From contig PNLP01000053.1 in NCBI GenBank assembly GCA_013823135.1, forward strand, positions 1 through 49,394: 49,394 nucleotides of DNA, in the 5' to 3' direction. This stretch comes from Planctomycetaceae bacterium. GTDB taxonomy: Bacteria; Planctomycetota; Planctomycetia; Gemmatales; Gemmataceae. Made by a program: the position numbers and the translations under genes. Positions 40,783-49,373 of the stretch are shown piece by piece. Each line of letters opens with the position of its first letter. Position 1 is the stretch's first letter. The notes below the pieces were generated by a model that was not told the DNA's origin, did no database searches, and saw nothing but the letters and a program-made list of their open reading frames with translations.

Positions 40783-41145
40783 ATGGCCCGGACAATCCTC
40801 GTTGTTGATGACAGCCCGACAGAGTTGTTACTCGTGACCAATGCGCTGGAACACAGCGGCTACCGAGTTATCACGGCCGTGAACGGAGAGGAAGCGCTGG
40901 CCAAGGCCGCTGCCGAACGACCCGACCTGATTCTGCTCGATGTTGTGCTGCCTCGCAAAAATGGGTTTCAGGTGTGTCGCCAACTGAAGACTGCACCGGA
41001 TACCCAGAACATCAAGATTGTGTTGCTCACCAGCAAAAGCCAGGACAGCGATCGCTTCTGGGGGCTGAAACAGGGCGCGGACGGCTATATGACCAAGCCA
41101 TTCGCCGAGGCGGAACTGATCTCCGTCCTGGGCGGGTTGCTGTAA
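40783..41145 (+). CDS. CheY-like response regulator (PilH-like)
   Basis: A 120-residue single-domain receiver: Asp9-Asp10 (ILVVDDSPTELLLV), phospho-acceptor Asp53 (LILLDVVLPRKNGFQ), Thr/Ser in LLTSKSQDSDRFWG and Lys near 104 (MTKPFAEAEL). The words R-K-NGFQVCRQLK and SDRFWGLKQGADGYMTKPF are those of the PilH/PixH-type regulators next to CheA-like kinases in pil-chp clusters. A good GGAGGAG site precedes the ATG. It is the third gene of the cluster. A 359-bp foldback lies between it and the next gene, which may separate expression of the two parts. Confidence 0.93.
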   Translation: MARTILVVDDSPTELLLVTNALEHSGYRVITAVNGEEALAKAAAERPDLILLDVVLPRKNGFQVCRQLKTAPDTQNIKIVLLTSKSQDSDRFWGLKQGADGYMTKPFAEAELISVLGGLL

Positions 41146-41168
41146 CAGCGGTCGAGAATGAGGGTGAG

Positions 41169-41527
41169 CTGGCGAGCCGGGAGCGTCAGCGACCGGAGGT
41201 TCTTCACTCAACCGAGTCCTCTTCAATCGAAGCAATGGCACGCGGATGAAGAGGATGGAACGCGGATGAAGCGGATAAGAGAAGAGTATTAACCACAGAG
41301 TCACAGAGAGCACAGAGAGGAAACCCAACACTGAGACAATGCAGGGTTTGAACACAAAATCTTCTCTCGGTTTTGTCTTCTCTACTCTACGTGCTCTCTG
41401 TGACTCTGTGGTTAATCCTGGTTGTGTTTGATCCTCTTCATCCGCGTTTGATCTGCGAGATCCGCGTGCCATTGCTTCGATTGCCTTCCTCCGGTCGTGA
41501 AGCAGAAAAACGCTCCCGGCTCGCCAG
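41169..41527. repeat. 359-bp imperfect foldback element inside the chemosensory cluster
   Basis: A long inverted repeat with three perfect arm segments: CTGGCGAGCCGGGAGCG (41169-41185) with 41511-41527 (17 bp), CAATCGAAGCAATGGCACGC plus GGAT (41224-41247) with 41460-41483 (24 bp), and TTAACCACAGAGTCACAGAG plus AGCAC (41289-41313) with 41391-41415 (25 bp). Between them are diverged ACGCGGATGAAG words. The centre is about 77 bp. No target duplication, no coding capacity. The CCACAGAGTCACAGAG and GCGGATGAAG words resemble scattered repeats in this lineage (compare 4681-4721). RNA from here would fold very stably. Confidence 0.9.
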
Positions 41528-41578
41528 GGACTAACTCACACCAGGCCGCGAAAAATAGAACGGAGATTCGCTCGGGCC

Positions 41579-43288
41579 ATGCCACCCACCAACCCCGCTG
41601 ACGACTCGGCCGGTATGCCCGATTGGATGGGAGCCGACGATACCCCTGAAGGGCTTGACCTGAGCGGGATGCTTTTGCCAGCGGAACCGCCTCCGACTAT
41701 CCCCACCCCAGCACCGGCTCCGGCCCCCCCACCGCCAACACCACCAACCACACGCCCCGCTCGGCGACCCGCCACGCATGGCGAACCGTTCCTCTATGGC
41801 GCGGTCGTTTCTTTCGGTTCGAAGGTCGCGAGTAACGAGGTTCAGGTTGAGCACGACATCCCCCCCGGCGTGCGTGTTCTCGCCACGAGTCCAATCGCGA
41901 CGTCGTCGAGTGGCCGCACGCTGACCTGGAAGTTCGGGCGGGCGGAGGTTGGCACCAAGATCCCGATTCGGATCAAGGCTGTCGCGATCAACGGCGTGGA
42001 CTGGGCCGATCATGGGCAGGCCACTTTCCGCACGAGCTACGTCACACGTTCATCCTTCGGGGTTCCGGTGATCCGCCCCGCTGTCTCGCTGGAGATGGCT
42101 GGCCCTGCCGGCGTCGAACTTGGTGCCGCGACGGAGTTCACGTTGAAGGTGCGGAACACGGGAACGTGCCCGGTTCGCGATATCCGCGTTCAACTGAGCG
42201 CGACGGGTGGCCTCTCACTGCTGAGCGATACCGCGATCGCGTTCGCGGCCATCCCAACAGCCGGTGCCGTGACCGCGACCGTTCGCGTGGCGGGTCGAAC
42301 GGCTGGCGAGGGTGCGGTTCTCGCGGATGTAGTGGCGGTGCCGCACGCGGTGGGTGCCGCACAGGCGACTTGCGCCGTCACAGTCGCGAAACTTGATCTA
42401 TCCTTCGCGGAGTCCGAGCACTGGAAGGTGAACCGGGAGCAACCGCTGCGAGTCGTGGTGCGGAACAGCGGAACGGCCGCGGCTCGGATGGTGGGGCTCC
42501 GCGTCACCATCCCGACCGGTTGGAAACTCACGCCGGAGCCCACAGGCTACGACGCGGCTTCACGGGTTGTCTTCACGCAGGTGGATCGACTGGAACCGCA
42601 AGCCGAGTTGGCGCTGCCGCTCACCGTTCAGCCGTCACTCCCCGGCACTGGCGTGTTCCGTGCGGTGGCCGAGGACATGACCGGCGAATGCGTGGCCGAG
42701 CTCCACGCGAAGGCCGAACTGGACGCCGCCGAGAGCCACAGCATCCTCGAACGGTTCGTGCAAGAAGTGGGGTACGCCCCGAGTGCCGTGGCGACCGACA
42801 CGGGCTCGACAGCGAAGGCCGCGAGCCCGATTGGCCGCGAACACCCGCATGTGATTTTCGCCGTGGCAGACACCGAGTATGCGTTTCCGCTGAGTTCGGT
42901 TCGCGAGATCGGTCGGCCGCCGGCTTCGACTCCGCTTCCGGGTTCCCCCGACTGGCTGGTTGGCGTGGCGAACATTCGCGGTGGCATCCTCTCGATGGTG
43001 GACATGCGAGCGTTCTTCGACGAGAAGCCCGGCGCGGCAAGCCACGACCGCCGCTTGCTCGTGGTGACCGCTCCGGGTGGCGACCTCTCGGCGGGGTTGC
43101 TCGTGGACCGGGTCCGCGGCATCCAGTCTATCCCGCCGGAGCAAGTGCGTGTGCCCGCAGCACCGATCACCGCTCGCTGCTCGGCATACATGGCCGGGGT
43201 CGCTGGCCTGGACCGCCGGCAGGTAGTTGTGCTCGTTCCGGACCGTCTCTTGCTGGCCCCCGAATTCCTCCCCTTCGGGTCGGCATGA
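41579..43288 (+). CDS. CheW-domain protein with three N-terminal Ig-like domains
   Basis: A 569-residue protein with an unusual architecture. Residues 1-35 are acidic, 36-65 a Pro/Thr linker (PTIPTPAPAPAPPPPTPP), then three beta-rich Ig-like (DUF11/CARDB-like) units at about 70-155, 160-270 and 275-385, with FTLKVRNTGTCPVRDIRVQL and LRVVVRNSGTAAARMVGLRV marking equivalent strands. A CheW domain fills about 421-565 (VIFAVADTEYAFPLSSVREI, VGVANIRGGILSMVDMRAFF, GLLVDRVRGIQ). No signal peptide or membrane segment, so all domains would be cytoplasmic, although Ig-like units of this kind are usually extracellular. It occupies the CheW/PilI place before the PilJ-like receptor. CheW joins receptor to CheA; the Ig-like part may be a scaffold. 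Confidence 0.85.
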   Translation: MPPTNPADDSAGMPDWMGADDTPEGLDLSGMLLPAEPPPTIPTPAPAPAPPPPTPPTTRPARRPATHGEPFLYGAVVSFGSKVASNEVQVEHDIPPGVRVLATSPIATSSSGRTLTWKFGRAEVGTKIPIRIKAVAINGVDWADHGQATFRTSYVTRSSFGVPVIRPAVSLEMAGPAGVELGAATEFTLKVRNTGTCPVRDIRVQLSATGGLSLLSDTAIAFAAIPTAGAVTATVRVAGRTAGEGAVLADVVAVPHAVGAAQATCAVTVAKLDLSFAESEHWKVNREQPLRVVVRNSGTAAARMVGLRVTIPTGWKLTPEPTGYDAASRVVFTQVDRLEPQAELALPLTVQPSLPGTGVFRAVAEDMTGECVAELHAKAELDAAESHSILERFVQEVGYAPSAVATDTGSTAKAASPIGREHPHVIFAVADTEYAFPLSSVREIGRPPASTPLPGSPDWLVGVANIRGGILSMVDMRAFFDEKPGAASHDRRLLVVTAPGGDLSAGLLVDRVRGIQSIPPEQVRVPAAPITARCSAYMAGVAGLDRRQVVVLVPDRLLLAPEFLPFGSA

Positions 43289-43394
43289 TTGCAATCATTC
43301 CAGCCTCCGCAGGCATGCCTCGCGAACCGCGAAGTCAAACCAACAACCTCGCCCACGGTGGCGACACACGCTTATCACCACTGGAGTTTTTCCG

Positions 43395-45734
43395 ATGAGA
43401 CTGGTCGAACGATTCACGCTCATGAAGGTCTGGCAGAAGCTGGTGGTGATTGCGCTGGCGCTGGGTTTGCCCGCGGTCGCCCTGGCCGCGTTCTACATCA
43501 GCGCGCTCAGCTACGACGGCGGCTTCCTCAAGGCGGAATTGAACGGCCTCGATCACGTCGATCCGTTGAACAAGCTCAACGATCAGGTCACCGCGCATCG
43601 GACGATGGTGGACGCGACCATCCGCGGCGATCAGGCTGAGAAAGCGTACTTCAAGCCCCGCCTCGCGGAGAGCCGCACGCGGATCGAGGAGTTCGTGAAG
43701 GCCGAGGACGCTGCCGACGCCAAGAGCGGCGCGACGTTCGGCACCTCCGAGCAATGGAAGCAGGTCAAGGCGAGCCTGGCGAACCTCACGGACCACTCCC
43801 TTGACATGAAGGCGGAAGACGCCGCAGAGCGATACGCGAAAGTCATCGCCGAACTGGGCGTGATTCAACTCGCGGTGAGCGAGAAGTCGAACCTGATTCT
43901 CGACCCGATTCTCGTCACCTACTACCTGCAAGACAACCTGACCCTGCGAACGACGGCGTTGATCGAGTTCGTCGGGCAGGCACGCGCGCTGGCCTATGAA
44001 CTCGCGGTGAAGAAGGAGATCACGCCGCAGGATCGCTACAAGCTCGCGCAGTTGCTCGGCCAGATCGCCGCGGCCCGGGTGAACTACGACGGGAACGTCA
44101 CGGTGCTCAAGGATCGCGACGCGGCAGCGTACAACAAGCTCGCCCCGAAGTTCAGCGAAGCCACCGCCGCTGCCGACGCATTCGTCGCGCTCGTTCAATC
44201 GAAGTTCGTCGAGGCTCCCGCCGAGGACCGAGCCGCGCTGACGGTTCCGCCCGCCGAATTGTGGGAGAAGGCGTCTGCCGCGCTCGCGGCGTACCAGAAG
44301 GTGAACGACGAGAACCTGCCCGTTCTTCGCGGCATGTTGACCGCACGCTACGACGTCTTCTCCACGCGGCTCTACGGTGCGGCCGTCTTCATCGTCATCG
44401 TGCTGTTCCTGGCCGGTGCGCTGGTGTACGGCATCGCGAGCGGCATCACCCAGCAGTTGGGCGAGGTCAAGGAAGTGCTGGCCGAAATCGGCATGGGGAA
44501 CGTGACGGCTCGTGCCGTGGTCACTTCTCGCGACGAACTCGGCGAGCTGGCCACCACGCTCAACGCGATGCTCGACAACACCCTGAGCCTGATGCAGTCG
44601 CAGGAAGAACGCGACCAGATTCAGATCTCGATTCAACGACTCCTCGAAGAAGTGGCGGGGGTTGCCGAGGGCGACCTCACGAAGGAAGCCGAGGTCACGG
44701 CCGACGTGACGGGTGCCATCGCGGACTCATTCAACTACATGCTCGATCAACTTCGCGGGGTCATCGGCAGCGTGCAGAAGGCCACCATCGAAGTGACCGG
44801 ATCGGCCGGTGAGATTTACACCTCGACGCAGCACCTCGCCGGCGGTGCCGAGCAGCAGGCCATCAAGATCGCCACGACCTCGAAGGCCGTCGAGGCGATG
44901 TCGGTCTCGATCCACCAGGTTTCCGAGAACGCGGTGAAGTCGGCAACGGTTGCCCGGCAAGCCCTCCAGAACGCCCGCGAGGGGAACGTGTCGGTGAAGA
45001 ACACGATCCACGGGATGGATCGAATTCGCGACCAGGTGCAAGAAACGGCCAAGCGCATCAAGCGGCTCGGTGAGTCGAGCCAGGAGATCGGCCAGATCAT
45101 CCAGCTGATCGACGACATCGCGGACCGCACCAGCATCCTCGCCCTCAACGCTTCCATCCAGGCCGCGATGGCGGGCGAAGCCGGTCGCGGGTTCGCCGTG
45201 GTCGCGGAGGAAGTCGAGCGGCTGGCCGACCGATCCACCGAGGCGACGAAGAAGATCGCGACGCTCGTGAAGTCGATTCAGAGCGAAACCAACGAGGCGG
45301 TTGGTGCGATGGAAAAGGGGATTCAGGAAGTCGTCGAGGGGTCGAAGCTCGCCGGGCAAGCCGGGCAGGCACTCGATGAGATCGAAGGCGTTTCGAACAA
45401 GCTCGCGGACCTGATCCAGCAGATTTCCCACTCGGCAGCCCAGCAGGCTCGCGCGTCGGAAGGCGTCACGGAAGCGATGGTCGAGATTTCGAGCATCACG
45501 CAGGACACGGCAACCGAGACCAAGCAAGCAGCCGAAGCCGTGCAGGGGCTCGCGAGCCTCGCGGCGGGGTTGCGTGAGTCGGTCGCAACGTTCCGCCTCC
45601 CCGGCGGCGAGACGGTCGCACCTGCCCCGAAAGTCGAACTGAACGGGCACGACGCGAAGGCCAAGTGGGCCAACGGCCAGGCGAGCAGCAAGACCGTTCC
45701 TGTTGTGGTGGGTGGTCGCTTCGTCACGACGTGA
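43395..45734 (+). CDS. PilJ-like methyl-accepting chemotaxis receptor
   Basis: A 779-residue receptor. Start at the ATG at 43395 (TGGAG upstream); the longer frame overlaps the previous gene. Membrane segment 1 at about 12-38 (LVVIALALGLPAVALAAFYI), a 280-residue helical periplasmic sensor domain, membrane segment 2 at about 325-350 (AVFIVIVLFLAGALVYGIAS), a HAMP domain (about 350-400), a second HAMP-like unit (QRLLEEVAGVAEGDLTKEAE, then DVTGAIADSFNYMLDQLRG) and the signalling domain with the conserved tip DDIADRTSILALNASIQAAM. The second-HAMP wording is that of cyanobacterial PilJ/PixJ receptors. It signals to the CheA kinase encoded next, via CheW. Ligand unknown. No CheR or CheB in the window, so adaptation may differ or be absent. 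Confidence 0.93.
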   Translation: MRLVERFTLMKVWQKLVVIALALGLPAVALAAFYISALSYDGGFLKAELNGLDHVDPLNKLNDQVTAHRTMVDATIRGDQAEKAYFKPRLAESRTRIEEFVKAEDAADAKSGATFGTSEQWKQVKASLANLTDHSLDMKAEDAAERYAKVIAELGVIQLAVSEKSNLILDPILVTYYLQDNLTLRTTALIEFVGQARALAYELAVKKEITPQDRYKLAQLLGQIAAARVNYDGNVTVLKDRDAAAYNKLAPKFSEATAAADAFVALVQSKFVEAPAEDRAALTVPPAELWEKASAALAAYQKVNDENLPVLRGMLTARYDVFSTRLYGAAVFIVIVLFLAGALVYGIASGITQQLGEVKEVLAEIGMGNVTARAVVTSRDELGELATTLNAMLDNTLSLMQSQEERDQIQISIQRLLEEVAGVAEGDLTKEAEVTADVTGAIADSFNYMLDQLRGVIGSVQKATIEVTGSAGEIYTSTQHLAGGAEQQAIKIATTSKAVEAMSVSIHQVSENAVKSATVARQALQNAREGNVSVKNTIHGMDRIRDQVQETAKRIKRLGESSQEIGQIIQLIDDIADRTSILALNASIQAAMAGEAGRGFAVVAEEVERLADRSTEATKKIATLVKSIQSETNEAVGAMEKGIQEVVEGSKLAGQAGQALDEIEGVSNKLADLIQQISHSAAQQARASEGVTEAMVEISSITQDTATETKQAAEAVQGLASLAAGLRESVATFRLPGGETVAPAPKVELNGHDAKAKWANGQASSKTVPVVVGGRFVTT

Positions 45735-45787
45735 TGTGAGCAGGTACCACGGCGGAACCACCTTGCAGAACCACCGGAGCGGTCGAA

Positions 45788-48361
45788 ATGCCTGTGCCGA
45801 ACGACGACGAACCCCGAGACGATGGCGAGGCACCCGGCAGCGAACCGGCTGCCCCCGAGTCGTGGCTGGAGCCACCCGCGGAAGGCGACGAGGTCGATTC
45901 GCTCGTGGGGTCCGTCGAGATTGCCGCGGACGACATGCCTTTGGAGTGGGACTCGCCACCCGAACCGGAGCCGGTCGCGTCCGATGCCATCGCGGAAGCA
46001 CCGCTCCCCAGCCATGACGATGGCCTCGCGACGATCTCGGCCGAGATTCTGGAAGTGTTCGGGGCGGAGGCCGAGGAGCACATCGCCGTGCTCGGCCGCA
46101 CCCTCCCACTGTTCCAGCAGCAACCCACGAACAAGGATTACTTGCAGGAGATTCGCCGCGCCGCACACACGCTGAAGGGTGCGGCGGCGTCCGTGGGGTT
46201 CACCCAGATCGCGAAGCTCGCCCATCGTGCCGAAGACCTGCTCGACGTGCTGTACGACAGCGACCGAGCCGCAACACCGGACGAGATCGCGCTGCTGTTC
46301 GATGCGCACGACGGGCTCGAAGACCTCGCAGCGGGTCGGGCAGGGCCGGCGATCGTCGCGGAGCTTTCGCCTCGCTTCGTGGAGGCTGTGGAGGCTGCGC
46401 GTGCGTTGGGCGGTTTCCCCCAGGAAGACCCCGCCGACGAACCTGCTACCGTGCGTGCTGTCGAAGTTGAAGCCGAGCCGACGACCGTGGCCACCGATGC
46501 GGCCGCGGTTCGGGCGGCGGGCGAGGCGCTGCGCGTTCCCATCGGCCGCATCGACGAGGTGGTAAACCTCGTCGGCGAGTTGGTCATCAGTCGGTCGGGC
46601 TTCGAGCAGCAGCTCGGCAAGCTGACGCACCTGTTTCAGGAACTTCAACTCAGCGCCGAGCGATTGCGGCGAGCCACCTCGAAGCTCGAAACGCAGTACG
46701 AAGCCCGTGCTCTGGGGAGCAATCGACTCGCGAATCGGCTCGGCTCGCAAGCCACGACACACGGCTTCGACGGGCTAGAACTCGATCGCTACACCGACTT
46801 CCACCTGATGATCCGGGAGTTGTCCGAAACCTCTACCGACATCGTCACGGTCTCGCAGGAACTCTCGGGGCTCACCGGCGAGTTCGACGGCTACCTCATC
46901 CGTCAGTCGCGTCTCACGGGCGAGATGCAAGACAAGCTCATGCGGGTTCGGATGGTGCCGCTGGCGCACCTGTCGAACCGGTTGCACCGCACTGTTCGCC
47001 ACACGGCCAACGGGCTCGGAAAGCAAGTGCGGCTCGTGCTGGAGGGTGAGAACACCGACCTCGACAAGACCGTGCTGGAGGAGATGAGCGAGCCGCTCCT
47101 GCACTTGCTCCGCAACGCCATCGACCACGGAATCGAGGACGCCGCGACGCGCGAAACGCGGGGGAAGCCGGCGGTCGGAACGATCCGCGTCCAGGCATCG
47201 CCCGAAAGCACGCAGATCGTGATTCGCGTCAGCGACGACGGCGGCGGGATTGACCTCGAAGCGATCCGACAGGCCGCGGTGACACGCGGGTTCCTCACCC
47301 CCGAAGCGGCCGCAATCGCCGCCCCCGATGAACTGACCGACCTGCTCTTCCAGACCGGGTTCAGCACGGCAGGGCAGGTCAGCGAGATCTCCGGTCGCGG
47401 CGTCGGGCTCGACATCGTGCGGGTGATGGTCGAGCGGTTGAAGGGGACCGTTTCGCTCGCGTCCGCCCCAGGCCAGGGAACGACGTTCACCGTGCGGTTG
47501 CCGCTCACGATGGCGGTCATCCGGGCGCTGATGGTCGTCGCCGAGGGGCAGACGTTCGCGTTGCCACTGGGCTCGATCACTCAGATTCTTCGGCTCGAAC
47601 CCGAGCAGTGCGGCAAGATCGGCAATCAGGACGTCGTGCGGTTGGGCGGTGAGACGCTCCCCGTGTTCGCACTAGCGAAGCGACTTGGGCTACGTGGCGC
47701 GACCGAGCCCGCGCCGCGATCCCCGGCGGTCGTGGTGAACGTGGCCGATAAGCGGTACGTGGTGGTCATCGACCGAATCGCGGGCGGTCGGGAAGTCGTC
47801 GTGAAGTCGCTGGGGACGCACGTTCGCCACGCACCCGGAATTGCCGGCGCGACCTTGATGGGCGACGGCTCCGTGGTGTTGATCCTCGACCCGATGGAAC
47901 TGTGTACGCCCGCCCGTGCCTCGCGCCCGCTTCCCGTGGCAACCCGAGCAATGACGGCACGGATCGCCCTACCCGAGCAACTGCTCGTCATGGTGGTGGA
48001 CGATTCGCCAAGCGTTCGCCGCTTCGTGTCGGGGCAGTTGCGTGACGCCGGGTTTGAACTGCTCACGGCCAAGGACGGGCTCGACGCGCTGGACGTGCTG
48101 CACCACGCGGAACGCTTGCCGGACGTGATTCTGCTCGACGTGGAAATGCCGCGAATGGACGGCTACGAACTGCTCTCCACGCTTCGTGCGAACCCCACAC
48201 ACCGCCATATGCCCGTGGTGATGCTCACGTCCCGCGCGGGCGATAAACACCGCCGCAAGGCGATGGAGCTGGGTGCCAACGCCTATCTCGTGAAGCCCTA
48301 CCAGCCGGCCGAGTTGCTCCAGACCCTCCGCGATGCGGCCGCCGCTCCGGTCACCGTGTGA
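45788..48361 (+). CDS. CheA-type hybrid histidine kinase with receiver domain (PilL/ChpA-like)
   Basis: An 857-residue hybrid kinase. Residues 85-200 form one Hpt domain with phospho-His127 (IRRAAHTLKGAAASVG). A dimerisation and linker region follows (VNLVGELVISRSGFEQQLGK), then the HATPase domain with N box HLLRNAIDHGIED (near 440), G1 SDDGGGIDLEA and G2 GRGVGLDIVRVMVERLKGTV, a CheW-like domain (about 575-705: FALPLGSITQILRLEPEQCG) and a C-terminal receiver (about 730-857) with Asp784 as acceptor (VILLDVEMPRMDGYE) and SYLVKPY-type Lys end (NAYLVKPYQ). Only one Hpt, unlike Pseudomonas ChpA, and as in cyanobacterial PilL-like kinases. The N-terminal 75 residues are acidic and low in complexity. 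Central kinase of the cluster. Confidence 0.95.
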   Translation: MPVPNDDEPRDDGEAPGSEPAAPESWLEPPAEGDEVDSLVGSVEIAADDMPLEWDSPPEPEPVASDAIAEAPLPSHDDGLATISAEILEVFGAEAEEHIAVLGRTLPLFQQQPTNKDYLQEIRRAAHTLKGAAASVGFTQIAKLAHRAEDLLDVLYDSDRAATPDEIALLFDAHDGLEDLAAGRAGPAIVAELSPRFVEAVEAARALGGFPQEDPADEPATVRAVEVEAEPTTVATDAAAVRAAGEALRVPIGRIDEVVNLVGELVISRSGFEQQLGKLTHLFQELQLSAERLRRATSKLETQYEARALGSNRLANRLGSQATTHGFDGLELDRYTDFHLMIRELSETSTDIVTVSQELSGLTGEFDGYLIRQSRLTGEMQDKLMRVRMVPLAHLSNRLHRTVRHTANGLGKQVRLVLEGENTDLDKTVLEEMSEPLLHLLRNAIDHGIEDAATRETRGKPAVGTIRVQASPESTQIVIRVSDDGGGIDLEAIRQAAVTRGFLTPEAAAIAAPDELTDLLFQTGFSTAGQVSEISGRGVGLDIVRVMVERLKGTVSLASAPGQGTTFTVRLPLTMAVIRALMVVAEGQTFALPLGSITQILRLEPEQCGKIGNQDVVRLGGETLPVFALAKRLGLRGATEPAPRSPAVVVNVADKRYVVVIDRIAGGREVVVKSLGTHVRHAPGIAGATLMGDGSVVLILDPMELCTPARASRPLPVATRAMTARIALPEQLLVMVVDDSPSVRRFVSGQLRDAGFELLTAKDGLDALDVLHHAERLPDVILLDVEMPRMDGYELLSTLRANPTHRHMPVVMLTSRAGDKHRRKAMELGANAYLVKPYQPAELLQTLRDAAAAPVTV

Positions 48362-48376
48362 ATGGAGTGAGTGCTG

Positions 48377-49312
48377 ATGCCTGTCGTTGCAACCGCGAAG
48401 CAATCCCGTGTGTCGCTCTGCCGCGTTCGGGGGCAGTCGATCGCGCTCGACATCACGTGCGTTCGCGGGGTGGAGCGGGCTGAGCGAATGGTGCCCGTTG
48501 CCGAGCAGTGGCCGCAGGTTGGCTCGCTGCCAACCCGAACCGGGGACATCCCGGTGTTCAGCCTCGCGGGGTTGCTCGGGCTTCCCGAGACCGATGCTCG
48601 CGACGGCACACAACTGCTCCTCGCCGACACGCCCGGCGGCCCAGTCGGGTTGTTGATCGAACAGACTTCGCAGGGGTCAGGCGTCGCACCCGAGGCGTTC
48701 CTGCGGATGCCGGAGATCGTGCGGTCGCCTCACTTCTCCGCGGTCGTTCGTACGCAATCGGCGCTCCTTCCCTGGCTCGATCTCGTCTCGATCTTCACGG
48801 GGCAGTTCACTCGTGAGTTGCCCGCGCCCGCATCGTGGCGGCATCGCTCGGCGGCAACCGCCCAGAACCGCCTGATGGTGATTTCGCTCCCCAAATCCGC
48901 CGCGGAGGAACGAGCGTGGGCGATCGGGCTGCCCGCGGCCGTCGTCGCGGAACTCGTTGAACCCGAGGGGATCGTGCCCGTGCCCGGAACGGCCGACTTC
49001 GTGGCGGGCGTCCGGTCGTGGCACGATCGCGTCATCGGCGTGATCGACTTGTGCGCGTGGCTCGGGCTGCCTGCCGTCGGCGGCGGTAAGTCGCTGGTTG
49101 CGGTGGTGGCTGTGCCGGGCGGTGCAGAACCGATCGGCTTGCTGATCCCCCGCAGTGTGCGGATGCTGAAACTTCCGATCCCGAACCTGAGTTCCGAGCG
49201 AGTCTTCCCGGGCACCGCGGAACGCACGGTTGTTCCTGTCGAAGTCGGCGACGAGACCATCGGGTTGATTGATCTCACGAGCCTGACGCACGGAACGCTG
49301 GCATCCTCTTGA
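48377..49312 (+). CDS. Tandem CheW-like domain protein
   Basis: A 311-residue cytoplasmic protein. I start at the ATG at 48377, nine bases after GGAG, not at the GTG at 48371 that is too close to it. It contains two CheW-like domains: about 10-145 (VSLCRVRGQSIALDITCVRG, TGDIPVFSLAGLLGLPE, GLLIEQTSQGSG, LPWLDLVSIF) and about 165-305 (LMVISLPKSAAEERAWAIGL, VPGTADFVAGVRSWHDRVIG, VIDLCAWLGLP, IGLLIPRSVRML). Both carry the family's hydrophobic core pattern with low sequence similarity. Such double CheW proteins could bridge two receptors or kinases in an array. It ends the cluster and is followed by a strong hairpin. It lacks catalytic motifs. Confidence 0.88.
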   Translation: MPVVATAKQSRVSLCRVRGQSIALDITCVRGVERAERMVPVAEQWPQVGSLPTRTGDIPVFSLAGLLGLPETDARDGTQLLLADTPGGPVGLLIEQTSQGSGVAPEAFLRMPEIVRSPHFSAVVRTQSALLPWLDLVSIFTGQFTRELPAPASWRHRSAATAQNRLMVISLPKSAAEERAWAIGLPAAVVAELVEPEGIVPVPGTADFVAGVRSWHDRVIGVIDLCAWLGLPAVGGGKSLVAVVAVPGGAEPIGLLIPRSVRMLKLPIPNLSSERVFPGTAERTVVPVEVGDETIGLIDLTSLTHGTLASS

Positions 49313-49339
49313 TGTCGTCTTCCCGGTGGCACATAATGC

Positions 49340-49373
49340 AAGCAACCCACTCGTCGGAACGAGTGGGTTGCTT
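49340..49373 (+). terminator. Terminator of the chemosensory cluster
   Basis: AAGCAACCCACTCGT (49340-49354) and ACGAGTGGGTTGCTT (49359-49373) form a perfect 15-bp stem with a CGGA loop, 28 bp after the last stop codon. The 3' side has only a short T-containing stretch, but the stem is strong in both directions. Confidence 0.8.

Noticed and set aside
43335..46762. Long minus-strand frames opposite the receptor and CheA genes
   Set aside because: Antisense to well-supported genes, Arg- and Gly-rich, without credible starts.
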